From positions 62,001 through 126,000 of the forward strand of contig NC_010376.1 in assembly GCF_000010185.1 (NCBI RefSeq): a DNA stretch of 64,000 nucleotides. Reading direction: 5' to 3'. The position numbers and the translations under genes were made by a program. Origin of the DNA: Finegoldia magna ATCC 29328 (GTDB lineage Bacteria; Bacillota; Clostridia; Tissierellales; Peptoniphilaceae). Shown one piece after another: positions 1 to 8,772 of the stretch (the stretch's first letter is position 1; the number at the start of each line of letters is the position of its first letter). The notes beneath the pieces were generated by a model. That model ran no database searches. It was not told the DNA's origin and saw only the letters and a list, made by a program, of their open reading frames with translations.

Positions 1-2
1 CT

Positions 3-3000
3 AAGACTTTAACAGAAAAGCCTTATTACGTCCCAGATGATTATGTAAAAGTAACACTTGACCCGACAACAAAAGCAAAGGATCCGCAAAAAACATACTA
101 TTATGTAAACCCAAAAGCTAAAGTTGTTATTCCGGGTAAAGATCCAAAAGGAACTGACGGGAATGTCTTTACTAAGTGGCTGATTGATGGAACAGATACT
201 GAATACAAACTTGCAGAAAAACCAAGATATAAATTCAGCGATGAAACAACTATAAAAGCCCAATATGACAAGGAAAAACAAGGGATTGTCAAAATCGCAT
301 ACGTTGACGAAAACAAGCAACCAATTGACCCTAAGTACCATGTTGATGGACAAAAATATCCATCAGAAAAATTTGGTAAGCTTGGTGCTTCTGCAGAAGA
401 AGGTGAATTTGTTAAACAAGGTCCTGCTTTCAATGGCTATATTGGTGGTGACAGAGCTCAACTAAAGAGTGAAAAATACAAAAACCCAGCAGAATATACA
501 GTAACTTACCAATACTACAAGAAAGTAACTATAAAAGAACCGACAAATAAAAATATTTACTTCCCAGTTATATTTGATGCTAATGAAGGTAAATTTGAAT
601 CAGATCCTAAAGATAAAAAAACCGTCTATGTATACTTTGACGGAAACAACGCTACTGTTGAAAAAGTAACTTTTAAAGAAGTCAAGGATGAATTTGACAA
701 AGCATACAAAAACCCAACAAAAGATGGCTTTGATTTTAAAGAATGGCAAAATGCTAAGACAGATGGAATAAAACCTGCCGATGATTACGAAATTCAATTC
801 AAAGACTGGGATTGGGACGCAGACCCTGATAACGGTTATGTACCGGAAACTTTCTACGCTCACTATGGCAAGGCAAGTGCCCTTGTTAAATACCTTGAGT
901 TAGGTGGCGAGTCCATTGCTGATAAGTACAAAATTGATGGAGTAGACTATCCAACAGAAAAAGACGGCAAATTAGACGAAGCAATTCGAACTGATGTATA
1001 TACAAAAGATACAGCACCTAAGTTTATAGGCTATAAATTCAACAGAATCGAATTAAACCCTGCTGATGGCAAATATAGCCTAGACAAGAAGGCGACAATC
1101 AAGATTTACTACGAAAAACTTGCTGATGTCATTCCAGATACAACTCCAGAAGACGATTCTGACAAGCCAGAAGGTTATGTAACAGTTAAATTTTTACCTG
1201 GTGATAATGGAAGCTTAACTGGTACAACAAAATTCTATGTAAATCCAAAATCAGGCAAGAAAAACTCTGATTTAACAGAGCCTACAATTAAGGCCAATAT
1301 AGGATATAAGGTCGCAGATCAAAAATGGGATCCTAAATTTGATACAGAAACTGTTATAAAAGAAGATAAAACTTACACTGCTCAATATACTGATGGTACT
1401 GATGTGATTCCTGTACCAGACCCTACAAATCCACCAGAAAAGCCAGAAGGCTATGTGACAGTGAAATTTGACCTTGATGGCAAGGGCACAAGTACTGACA
1501 CAAAAGAATTCTATGTCAATCCAAACAAGGAAGTGGAAATAACTGCTCCAACAGTTACTGGTATAAATAATTACAGTCAAAAGACAGGCGCTGATGCTTG
1601 GAGTCCAACATTTGCCACAAAGGCAAAATATGCTAAGGATAAAACTTTTGTCGCCCAATATACTTTTGGTAAAGATATAATTCCTCAAAAGCCAGGCGAA
1701 AATAAGCCGGTAGTACCAGATAATTATGTAAAAGTAGAATTTAAGAAGGGTGACCACGGTCTAATCTCTTCAGAAGAAACAACTATCTACTGGGTAAATC
1801 CAGATAAGGAAGTTGATTTGACAGACAAGGCACCAAAGGTAGTTGCCAATGCTGAATATAAACACACAGGTTGGGACAAAGTCTTAAAGGACACATTTAA
1901 GAATACAACTGTCATTACTGCCCAATATAAGAAGAAAGTTGAAACAACAAATCCTAATGATACTGAAAACTATGTAAAAGTAGACTTTGTAGCAGAAAAA
2001 AACGGCAGTATTAAGGCTGGCGAAACTGCAACTTACTGGGTGCTAAAGGATGAAACAGTTGAATTGAAGACTCCTGCAGTTGAAGCGAAAGCAAATTATG
2101 CATTCAAAGCATGGAATCCTGAAGTTAAAACTTCTTATAGTCAAGACATAACCCACAAGGCAGTCTTTGCTTATACTGGAGACAATGTAGTTCCACAAAA
2201 ACCTGGTGAGGACAAACCAGATGTTCCAGATGACTTTGTAAAGGTAATTTATAACCAAGGAACAAATGGAACGATAGATGCAAATGCAACTACAACTTAT
2301 TGGGTAAATCCAAAAGTTAAAGTTACAGTAACAGCACCACAAGTTAATGCCAATGACGATTACAAACATATGGCTTGGACTTACGGAAGTAAAGAAGAAA
2401 CAAATCTTGAATCTGTAACGGACTCCTTTAAAGCAGAAGAAACAACAATTACAGCCAAGTATCTAAAGAAGGTTCTTGAAGATGAGCCAAAAACAGATAA
2501 GGATGCTTATGTAAAAGTCACATTCAAATCTGAAACTAATGGCAAATTAGCAGGAGACAATACAGAAAAATCCTATTGGGTTCTAAAAGATACACCAGTA
2601 TCCTTAACACCACCAAGTGTTACAGCAAATAATGGTTATAAGTTCATTAAATATGATCCAGAAGTTCAAACATCATATAACATAGATACAACCCACAAGG
2701 CCCAATATAAGAAGATAATTGAAACAAAAGATCCAAAAGATAAGGATTATGTAAAAGTTAGCTTTGATGCAGCTAAGCAAGGGACTATAAAAGCAGGTTC
2801 TAATGCTGAAGTTTGGGTATTAAAGGACGAAACAATCGACCCAACAGCAATTACTCCAGAGCTTGAAGTTAAAGAAAAATATGCTTTTGAAAAATGGGAT
2901 CCAGCTGTTCAAACATCATATAGTGAAGATACAAAACACACTGCATCTTACACTTACAATGGAGACGATGTTGTTCCACAAAAACCTGGCGAAAATAAGC

Positions 3001-6000
3001 CAAATGTTCCAGATAATTTTGTGAAGGTGACATTTGTAGCAGGTGACCATGGTTCAATTGCAAATACAGAGACTAATATATTCTGGGTAAACCCAGAAAA
3101 ACAAGTAACCTTGACTGCTCCAAATCTTGTTGCTAATAAAGGCTATAAGCACATGGCTTGGACTTATGGAAGTAAAGAAGAAACAAATCTATTGTCTGTA
3201 AAAGATACTTTCACAGAGAAAGAAACAACAATTACAGCCAAGTATCTAAAGAAGGTTCTTGAAGATGAACCAGAAACAGATAAGGATGCTTATGTAAAAG
3301 TTACATTCAAATCTGAAGCTAATGGCAAATTAGCAGGAGACAAGACAGAAAAATCCTATTGGGTACTAAAAAATACAGATGTAAGTATAAATGGACCAAA
3401 CGTAAGTCCAAATAGTGGATTTAGCTTTACTGAATGGTCTCCAGCAATCAAGACAAATTACGATGCAGATACTACTCACACAGCCCAATACAAAAGTAAA
3501 GATAAGGTCCTAACACAAGATCCAAAAGACTCTGACTATATCAAAGTAATCTTTAATGCGAACGGCGGAAAAATTGGCTTAGATAATAGCAAAGACCTAT
3601 GGGTACTAAAGGGTATAGCAACATTTGCAGATGCTAAAGCAAAAGTGGCTGACCCAACAAAGGTTAATTCAACATTCAAGGGATGGCAAGATAAGGTAAG
3701 CGAAGGAAATCAGGTTAAAGATACAAAAGTTCTTAATACTGATGGTGAAACTTTCTACGCAGCTTGGACTGATAAGGGTAAGATTATCGAAGACCCAAGT
3801 TCGGATACACCAGATCCTGACTATGTAAGATTGACATTTGACGCAACAGCAGATGGTAAGATTGGTGATACTGACAAGACAAGCAAGGTCATTGATGTAC
3901 TAAAGGGAACTCCTTATACTGACAAAGACCTTAAAGATGTCATTGGAAAAATTAAAGCAGTGCCAAATAATGCTGAAAAAGCATTTGACAAATGGACTCC
4001 AGCAGTACCAACAACAGGATTTGTAGATACAGCAACCTTTGTTGCTAGCTATGCTGATTATAAGAATATTATTCCTTACGATCCAAAAGATCCAATGGCA
4101 AGACCTGATGGATATGTAAAAGTAACATTCAAAGCAGAAAATGGATTAAATCTTACAGAAGAAAAAGCTTACTATGTAAAGAAAAATGCAGGCATTAAAC
4201 TTGGCAATGCTGAACTTGTAAAACCAGCTTACGAAGCACAAACTGGGTATAAGTTTGATAAATGGGATAAGGAAGACAGCCTTGTAATTGAAGCTACTGA
4301 TATTGTAGTAACAGCAAAGGCTACAAAACTTGACAATGTAATTCCTGAAAAAGACGAACATGGAAAACAAAATGAAAAGCCAGAAGGATATATAACAGTA
4401 ACATTTAGTGCAGAAGAAAATGGAAAACTTAAAGGAACTAGTGTATACTATGTAAATCCAGATAAGGCAGTTGTATTACAAGATAAGGCACCAGAAGTTA
4501 CACCTAATACAGGATTTGACTTCGCTGGATGGGATATTTCTATTGCAAAAGCTATCAAATACAATGACGGAGATGTAATAAAAGCTAGGTACAACGAAAA
4601 AGGCGATGTAATTCCACAAGAAAAAACTGATGGAACTGACAAGCCAGCGGGATATTTAACAGTAACATTCGATAAAGGTGACCATGGTGAATTAAGTGGA
4701 AAGACTGTTTACTATGTAAAACCAAACAAGGAAGTTACAGTTCCTGCACCAACAGTTACACCAAACACTGGATTTGAATTTGAAAAATGGGATAAGGAAT
4801 TAACTCAAACTTTTAAAGAAGATACAACCATAACTGCACAATATAAAAAGTCAACTGGAACAACACCAGGAGATAATCCAGGCGGAACAACACCGGGCGA
4901 CAAACCAGGTGACAAACCAGGAGATAATCCAGGCGGAACAACACCAGGGGACAAACCGGGAGACAAACCAGGAGATAATCCAGGTGGAACAACTCCAGGC
5001 GGAACAACTCCAGGTACTAATCCTGAAACACCGGGAGAAAATCCTGAAACACCAGGAACAGTTCCTGAAAATCCAGGAGCAATTCCAGGAACAAAACCAG
5101 GAGTGGTTGAAAAACACGGTAACAGATACGTTGAACGTGTTGCTGGAAAGAACAGAGTTCGCACAGCTATCAACACTTCTAATAGATTCTTCAAGAAATC
5201 AAAATATGTAATCATTGCTGATTCAGGAAATTATCCTGACGCATTGACTGCAACTGTTTTGGCTCACGTATTGGATTGTCCAATATTGTTGAATAACACA
5301 AGATATCTAGAAGATGATGTTGCAAGAGAAATTGTAAGATTGGGAGCTAGTGAAGTTATTATCGTTGGTGGTCACAAATCCATTTCTGAAAATGTTAAAT
5401 CACAATTAGCAAAATACGATCAAAACAAGGTTCAAAGAATTTGGGGTCGTGACAGATATGTAACTTCATCAGAATTAGCTTACGAAATCGAAAGATTAAC
5501 TGGCAAAGTGAACAAGGCCATCATTGCATCTGGAGAAAATTTCCCTGACGCATTGGCAACAGCACCTCTTGGTTCAAAAGAAATCGCACCAATTCTATTG
5601 GTTACAAGAAATCAAATGGACAAGAAGGTAAGCAAAGCTCTTAAAGATTTGAACATTAAGAGAGTTTACGTTGCAGGTGGACAAAATTCAGTATCCAAGA
5701 AATTGGAAGCTCAATTGCCACAAGTAATCAGAAGATTTAGCGGACAAGACAGATATGAAACTGCAATTTTAGTTGCAAGTTACACATATCCAGAATCTAA
5801 GGAAGTATTTGTAGCATCAGGTGAAACTTTCCCTGACGCATTGGTAATAGGACCTGTATGTGCAAGAAGAAAAGCACCGATACTTTTATCAAAATCAACA
5901 CCAGTAAAATCTACTGACGATTATATCGAAAAATCTAAGATAGAATATCTATATATAATCGGTGGTACGAATACAATTCACGTTGATACAGCTCACAAAT

Positions 6001-6017
6001 ACGCCATAGAAGATTAA
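3..6017 (+). CDS. Giant repeat surface protein with C-terminal CWB2 anchor (5'-truncated by window edge)
   Basis: The reading frame is open from base 3 to the stop at 6017 (2004 codons) with no start in the window, so the N-terminus lies upstream; the GTG at 1404 is only an internal codon. At least 15 units of about 65-75 residues carry a YVKVTF-like strand, a YWVNP/YWVLK strand, a GYxFxxW segment and a closing AQY strand, resembling InlB B-repeat/Listeria-Bacteroides-type surface repeats. A Pro/Gly/Thr-rich linker follows, then three cell-wall-binding 2 (CWB2, PF04122-type) units with recurring FPDAL and IVGG motifs. CWB2 triplets hold proteins non-covalently to wall polymers in Firmicutes, so this is likely a stalk-like adhesin. 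Two repeat blocks (about 2365-2500 and 3150-3290) are almost identical, a sign of recent internal duplication. The ligand is unknown. Confidence 0.9.
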   Translation, partial: KTLTEKPYYVPDDYVKVTLDPTTKAKDPQKTYYYVNPKAKVVIPGKDPKGTDGNVFTKWLIDGTDTEYKLAEKPRYKFSDETTIKAQYDKEKQGIVKIAYVDENKQPIDPKYHVDGQKYPSEKFGKLGASAEEGEFVKQGPAFNGYIGGDRAQLKSEKYKNPAEYTVTYQYYKKVTIKEPTNKNIYFPVIFDANEGKFESDPKDKKTVYVYFDGNNATVEKVTFKEVKDEFDKAYKNPTKDGFDFKEWQNAKTDGIKPADDYEIQFKDWDWDADPDNGYVPETFYAHYGKASALVKYLELGGESIADKYKIDGVDYPTEKDGKLDEAIRTDVYTKDTAPKFIGYKFNRIELNPADGKYSLDKKATIKIYYEKLADVIPDTTPEDDSDKPEGYVTVKFLPGDNGSLTGTTKFYVNPKSGKKNSDLTEPTIKANIGYKVADQKWDPKFDTETVIKEDKTYTAQYTDGTDVIPVPDPTNPPEKPEGYVTVKFDLDGKGTSTDTKEFYVNPNKEVEITAPTVTGINNYSQKTGADAWSPTFATKAKYAKDKTFVAQYTFGKDIIPQKPGENKPVVPDNYVKVEFKKGDHGLISSEETTIYWVNPDKEVDLTDKAPKVVANAEYKHTGWDKVLKDTFKNTTVITAQYKKKVETTNPNDTENYVKVDFVAEKNGSIKAGETATYWVLKDETVELKTPAVEAKANYAFKAWNPEVKTSYSQDITHKAVFAYTGDNVVPQKPGEDKPDVPDDFVKVIYNQGTNGTIDANATTTYWVNPKVKVTVTAPQVNANDDYKHMAWTYGSKEETNLESVTDSFKAEETTITAKYLKKVLEDEPKTDKDAYVKVTFKSETNGKLAGDNTEKSYWVLKDTPVSLTPPSVTANNGYKFIKYDPEVQTSYNIDTTHKAQYKKIIETKDPKDKDYVKVSFDAAKQGTIKAGSNAEVWVLKDETIDPTAITPELEVKEKYAFEKWDPAVQTSYSEDTKHTASYTYNGDDVVPQKPGENKPNVPDNFVKVTFVAGDHGSIANTETNIFWVNPEKQVTLTAPNLVANKGYKHMAWTYGSKEETNLLSVKDTFTEKETTITAKYLKKVLEDEPETDKDAYVKVTFKSEANGKLAGDKTEKSYWVLKNTDVSINGPNVSPNSGFSFTEWSPAIKTNYDADTTHTAQYKSKDKVLTQDPKDSDYIKVIFNANGGKIGLDNSKDLWVLKGIATFADAKAKVADPTKVNSTFKGWQDKVSEGNQVKDTKVLNTDGETFYAAWTDKGKIIEDPSSDTPDPDYVRLTFDATADGKIGDTDKTSKVIDVLKGTPYTDKDLKDVIGKIKAVPNNAEKAFDKWTPAVPTTGFVDTATFVASYADYKNIIPYDPKDPMARPDGYVKVTFKAENGLNLTEEKAYYVKKNAGIKLGNAELVKPAYEAQTGYKFDKWDKEDSLVIEATDIVVTAKATKLDNVIPEKDEHGKQNEKPEGYITVTFSAEENGKLKGTSVYYVNPDKAVVLQDKAPEVTPNTGFDFAGWDISIAKAIKYNDGDVIKARYNEKGDVIPQEKTDGTDKPAGYLTVTFDKGDHGELSGKTVYYVKPNKEVTVPAPTVTPNTGFEFEKWDKELTQTFKEDTTITAQYKKSTGTTPGDNPGGTTPGDKPGDKPGDNPGGTTPGDKPGDKPGDNPGGTTPGGTTPGTNPETPGENPETPGTVPENPGAIPGTKPGVVEKHGNRYVERVAGKNRVRTAINTSNRFFKKSKYVIIADSGNYPDALTATVLAHVLDCPILLNNTRYLEDDVAREIVRLGASEVIIVGGHKSISENVKSQLAKYDQNKVQRIWGRDRYVTSSELAYEIERLTGKVNKAIIASGENFPDALATAPLGSKEIAPILLVTRNQMDKKVSKALKDLNIKRVYVAGGQNSVSKKLEAQLPQVIRRFSGQDRYETAILVASYTYPESKEVFVASGETFPDALVIGPVCARRKAPILLSKSTPVKSTDDYIEKSKIEYLYIIGGTNTIHVDTAHKYAIED
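4855..5104 (+). repeat. Pro-Gly-Thr rich tandem repeat linker within the surface protein
   Basis: The DNA encodes iterated TTPGDNPGG, TTPGDKPGDKPGDNPGG and NPETPGE units between the last B-type repeat and the first CWB2 unit. The repeats are short, in frame and imperfect. Such linkers span the peptidoglycan in wall-anchored proteins. The tract is a likely site of length variation between strains by slippage or recombination. Confidence 0.85.
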
Positions 6018-6031
6018 AAAAATATTTTTAG

Positions 6032-6057
6032 CCGGGCACTTAGTGTCCGGTTTTTTT
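6032..6057 (+). terminator. Rho-independent terminator of the surface protein gene
   Basis: Stem CCGGGCAC / GTGTCCGG (8 bp with one G-U), loop TTA, followed by seven T. It lies 15 nt after the stop codon. Confidence 0.9.
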
Positions 6058-6141
6058 ATTTGGCAAAAATGGACAGTACAAATAAATTTAAAACACATCT
6101 TGTGTTATAATACTTGTAAAATATCAAACAAAGGTGATTAA

Positions 6142-7050
6142 ATGATTGACGGATTTTACGATAGATATATGTATACTCCGATGCCCGAAATGCACAACGA
6201 GATGATTCCCGTAACGGTGGGCTGTTCTTATGGTAAATGTATTTATTGTGATTTGAATGTAGGGAAAAAATTCAAGGTTTTCGACATTGAAGATGTGAAG
6301 AAATATATACGAGATAGGAAAGATTTTTACGAGGACAAGAGGTTTACTCCGAAAAAGTTTACGCTTTTGGAGGGCAATGCCTTGTGTTTGAAGAATGATT
6401 ATTTGACAGAGATTTTGAAAGAAATCAAAAAAAATTTTCCGAATATGAAATACGTGTCGTGTTTTTCTAGAAGTGATGATATTCTGAGAAAAACTGACAA
6501 TGAATTGTTGGAGCTTAAAAATCTGGGGCTTGATCGTATATGTGTGGGGATTGAGTCGGGAAGTGATTGGGTGCTTTCTTATCATAAAAAAGGTGTCACA
6601 TCACAGGAACAATTGACTGCTCTTCACAGGCTCGATAATTTGGGAATAAAATATTCCGTCTACATTATGCTTGGTCTTGGTGGAGAAGCACATTCACGTG
6701 AACATGTAATGAAGACTGCAGAGTTTTTGAACAAGGTGAATCCGTTTGAAATTGTTGTTGTGAATTTGGTTTTGTTCAAGAATGCAAAATTGATAGAAAA
6801 TGTGAGAAATCAAGATTTCAAAAGAGTGTCCATCAGACAGCAAATCATTGAGGAGATAATGCTTGTTCAAAATTTGAATAAAAGATGCATCTACAATGGA
6901 ACTCACAAGACGAAGGCAGTGGCTGTGACATCTGTAATTCCAGATAAGAAGTATGAAATTATCGCTGTTTTGAAGCAAAGACTAGAAGATGATGACAAGG
7001 AAATGAATAAAAAAGAACGTAAAAAATGGGATAGATGGGATGAAGGTTAA
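6142..7050 (+). CDS. Radical SAM protein with a CX4CX2C cluster motif
   Basis: This 302-residue protein has the cluster motif GCSYGKCIYC near residue 28, a CX4CX2C spacing instead of the common CX3CX2C. It is followed by features of a radical SAM partial TIM barrel: a LLEGNAL strand, a GIESGSD motif and a LGLGGE strand. The motif predicts a 4Fe-4S cluster and S-adenosylmethionine cleavage, but the substrate cannot be read from the sequence. The start is set by AAAGGTGATTAA just before ATG 6142. The last base of its TAA is the first base of the birA ATG, so the two are translationally coupled. A TATAAT at 6106-6111 is a plausible -10. The C-terminal end is charged and Lys-rich. Confidence 0.8.
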   Translation: MIDGFYDRYMYTPMPEMHNEMIPVTVGCSYGKCIYCDLNVGKKFKVFDIEDVKKYIRDRKDFYEDKRFTPKKFTLLEGNALCLKNDYLTEILKEIKKNFPNMKYVSCFSRSDDILRKTDNELLELKNLGLDRICVGIESGSDWVLSYHKKGVTSQEQLTALHRLDNLGIKYSVYIMLGLGGEAHSREHVMKTAEFLNKVNPFEIVVVNLVLFKNAKLIENVRNQDFKRVSIRQQIIEEIMLVQNLNKRCIYNGTHKTKAVAVTSVIPDKKYEIIAVLKQRLEDDDKEMNKKERKKWDRWDEG

Positions 7051-7778
7051 TGGATACGGAAAAAATCAAGAAACAAACTGGAATAAATAAGGTGATTTTC
7101 AAAAAGGAAGTCACATCGACAAATGATGAAATTCTGAATGAAAAGCAAGACGATACGTTGATGATTGCTTTTTTCCAATCGAAGGGTAAGGGAAGATATG
7201 GAAGAAAGTTTTTCTCGCCAGAAAATGGGTTGTATTTTTCGTATTTGGTAAATGAAGAAATGACATTTCAACAATCGCAATTTATCACACCAATTATGGG
7301 AATTGCTGTAAGCTATGCAATTGACGAGGTGTTCGGCGTGAATACGTCTATTAAATGGGTCAATGATATTCTGCTTGAAAAAAAGAAAATCTGCGGCATA
7401 CTCACAGAATGCAAGGTGGAGAAAAATATCTGCCACGATATTGTGGTTGGTGTTGGAATTAACGTCTACCAAACAGATTTTCCAGAAGATATAAAAGATA
7501 CGGCGGGATTCATTGAAGAGAAAGATGATACAGATAAAAGAGAAGATTTGGTAATAAAAATAATGCAGAATTTCAAAAGATTTTGGAGCGAGGATAGAGA
7601 TAACTTGGTAGAAAAATATAGAAACAAAGCTACGTTCATTGGCAATGAAATCAAAGTTCACAAAAACGGTGATTATGTAAAAGCTGTTGCAATGAATATC
7701 AACGACGATTTTAGCTTGAAAGTAAAATACGACGACGGAACAATTGAAGATTTAAATATAGGAGAGATTTTTTTATAA
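7050..7778 (+). CDS. birA: Biotin--[acetyl-CoA-carboxylase] ligase
   Basis: This 242-residue protein joins biotin to the acceptor lysine of biotin carboxyl carrier domains through biotinyl-AMP. Visible motifs are TSTNDEI near the N-terminus, the adenylate-binding loop GKGRYGR, KWVNDI, and GILTE followed by VGVGINV, in the order of the BPL_LplA_LipB catalytic domain and a short C-terminal domain. There is no N-terminal winged helix, so it is the ligase-only (class I) form and should not act as the biotin repressor. The start overlaps the upstream radical SAM stop by 1 nt. Confidence 0.9.
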   Translation: MDTEKIKKQTGINKVIFKKEVTSTNDEILNEKQDDTLMIAFFQSKGKGRYGRKFFSPENGLYFSYLVNEEMTFQQSQFITPIMGIAVSYAIDEVFGVNTSIKWVNDILLEKKKICGILTECKVEKNICHDIVVGVGINVYQTDFPEDIKDTAGFIEEKDDTDKREDLVIKIMQNFKRFWSEDRDNLVEKYRNKATFIGNEIKVHKNGDYVKAVAMNINDDFSLKVKYDDGTIEDLNIGEIFL

Positions 7779-7790
7779 AATCTCTTTTTT
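7762..7790 (+). terminator. Terminator overlapping the end of birA
   Basis: Stem AGAGATTT (7763-7770) / AAATCTCT (7778-7785) followed by a T run. The stop codon of birA sits in the loop, so the hairpin is partly coding. Confidence 0.8.
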
Positions 7791-8018
7791 TTATTGGTCT
7801 ATTTCCTTCCAAGCATCATCATGATCGACTAATTCGATTTTTTTGTTTTTCTTGGATTCTTCGTATTCTTTTATTACTTTGATATCATAATCGTCCGATA
7901 ACTTTTCAAGTGCTAGGGTTTTAATCATTGTTGACAGTCCTACTCCATGAGTGTCGGCAATTTTTTTCAACGCATTTATTTCATTTTCATTAAATCTTAC
8001 ATTAATTTTACGCGACAT
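7791..8018 (-). CDS. Orphan ribbon-helix-helix antitoxin-like protein (RelB/DUF6290-like)
   Basis: This 75-residue protein starts MSRKINVRFNENEINALKKI, which matches a ribbon-helix-helix DNA-binding fold (N-terminal strand, then two helices with GLSTMIKTLA). An acidic C-terminal tail with DHDDAWKEID resembles the toxin-neutralising tail of RelB/DinJ-type antitoxins. GAAGGAG lies 6 nt before the ATG. No RelE/ParE-like toxin is adjacent: the next gene on this strand would be in birA's place, and the upstream gene is a divergent metal sensor. It may therefore be an orphan antitoxin or simply a small regulator. Family assignment is by residue pattern only. Confidence 0.65.
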   Translation of the reverse strand: MSRKINVRFNENEINALKKIADTHGVGLSTMIKTLALEKLSDDYDIKVIKEYEESKKNKKIELVDHDDAWKEIDQ

Positions 8019-8070
8019 ATTATACTCCTTCTTTTTTAATTCATTATATCAAAAAAATTTCTTTTTTTTA

Positions 8071-8099
8071 TTGACAAACTAAAAATAAAATGATATTAT
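8071..8099 (+). promoter_or_regulatory. Promoter of the metal-efflux operon
   Basis: TTGACA (8071-8076), a 17-nt spacer and TATTAT (8094-8099). The predicted transcription start, near 8106, is immediately upstream of the operator-like palindrome at 8111. Confidence 0.8.
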
Positions 8100-8110
8100 C
8101 ATATTAACAA

Positions 8111-8134
8111 ATGAACAAGTATTCATATGTTCAT
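8111..8134 (+). promoter_or_regulatory. ArsR/SmtB-type operator palindrome
   Basis: ATGAACA (8111-8117) and TGTTCAT (8128-8134) form an inverted repeat with a 10-nt centre, also readable as ATGAA-N6-TTCAT at 8111-8126. ArsR/SmtB sensors bind interrupted palindromes of this type near the start of transcription. Its place just after the -10 box suggests autorepression relieved by metal. Confidence 0.65.
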
Positions 8135-8512
8135 ATAAAGGATGTGATAGATATAGATAAATTCAACGATGAAAAATGTGAAGTAACGCTAATTCACGAG
8201 GATAATGTAAAAAAAGCTATCAATGAGCTTCCAGATGACGAATTGATCGCCGATTTGTCCGATATGTTCAAGATTTTCGGAGATCAAACAAGGGTGAAGA
8301 TTTTGATGGCGTTGGAAAGTGGAGAGTTGTGCGTGTGCGACATTGCAGCTGTGATGGATATGAGTCAGTCTGCTATTAGTCACCAATTAAGGGTGTTGAA
8401 ACAAAGCAACATTGTGAAGACTAGACGTCAAGGAAAAGTTGTGTATTATTCGATTTCGGATGATCATGTGAAAGAAATTTTCGACATTGCGATAGTACAC
8501 GTGCAAGAATAA
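8111..8512 (+). CDS. ArsR/SmtB family Zn/Cd-responsive repressor (CadC/SmtB-like)
   Basis: This 133-residue winged-helix repressor carries ELCVCD, the alpha-3 metal-site motif of CadC-like sensors, followed by a recognition helix (SQSAISHQLRVL). At the C-terminus DDHVKEIFDIAIVHVQE fits exactly the alpha-5 zinc motif DXHX10HXXE of SmtB/CzrA. Having both sites points to sensing of Zn and/or Cd/Pb. It should repress its own operon with the downstream HMA protein and P-type ATPase. The ATG at 8111 lies inside the operator and only about 5 nt after the predicted transcript start, so the message would be nearly leaderless. A GTG at 8144 just after AAAGGA is an in-frame alternative. Confidence 0.88.
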   Translation: MNKYSYVHIKDVIDIDKFNDEKCEVTLIHEDNVKKAINELPDDELIADLSDMFKIFGDQTRVKILMALESGELCVCDIAAVMDMSQSAISHQLRVLKQSNIVKTRRQGKVVYYSISDDHVKEIFDIAIVHVQE

Positions 8513-8556
8513 CGAGAAATAATTTAGAAAAATAAAAAAATAAAAAGGAGAAAGTT

Positions 8557-8772
8557 ATGAAAAGAAGATACACATTAGAAAATTTGGGATGTGCAAATTG
8601 TGCAGCAAAAATGGAAGAGAAAATTAAGGAATTGGACGGAGTAAATTCTGTTACTGTGAATTTTATCACTACAAAAATGGTGTTGGATGTAGAAGATGAC
8701 AAGTTTGATACTGTTTTGGCGCAAGCAAAAGACATTATCAAATCAATTGAACCTTTAGTTGAAGTGAAATAA
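8557..8772 (+). CDS. Heavy-metal-associated (HMA) domain protein
   Basis: This 71-residue protein is a single ferredoxin-like HMA domain with the metal-binding loop GCANCAAKMEE (CxxC) near residue 11. It probably hands metal to, or acts as a detached N-terminal domain for, the P1B ATPase whose ATG overlaps its TAA by one base. AAAAAGGAGAAAGTT precedes the start. In many CadA/ZntA proteins this domain is fused to the ATPase; here it is a separate gene. Confidence 0.88.
   Translation: MKRRYTLENLGCANCAAKMEEKIKELDGVNSVTVNFITTKMVLDVEDDKFDTVLAQAKDIIKSIEPLVEVK

Noticed and set aside
1404-1406. GTG 1404 as the start of the surface protein
   Set aside because: The same frame is open and repeat-rich all the way back to base 3, and no ribosome site precedes 1404.
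4805-5215. Minus- and alternate-frame ORFs rich in Pro/Val/Trp over the linker
   Set aside because: They arise from the in-frame Pro-Gly tandem repeat of the real gene and lack ribosome sites.
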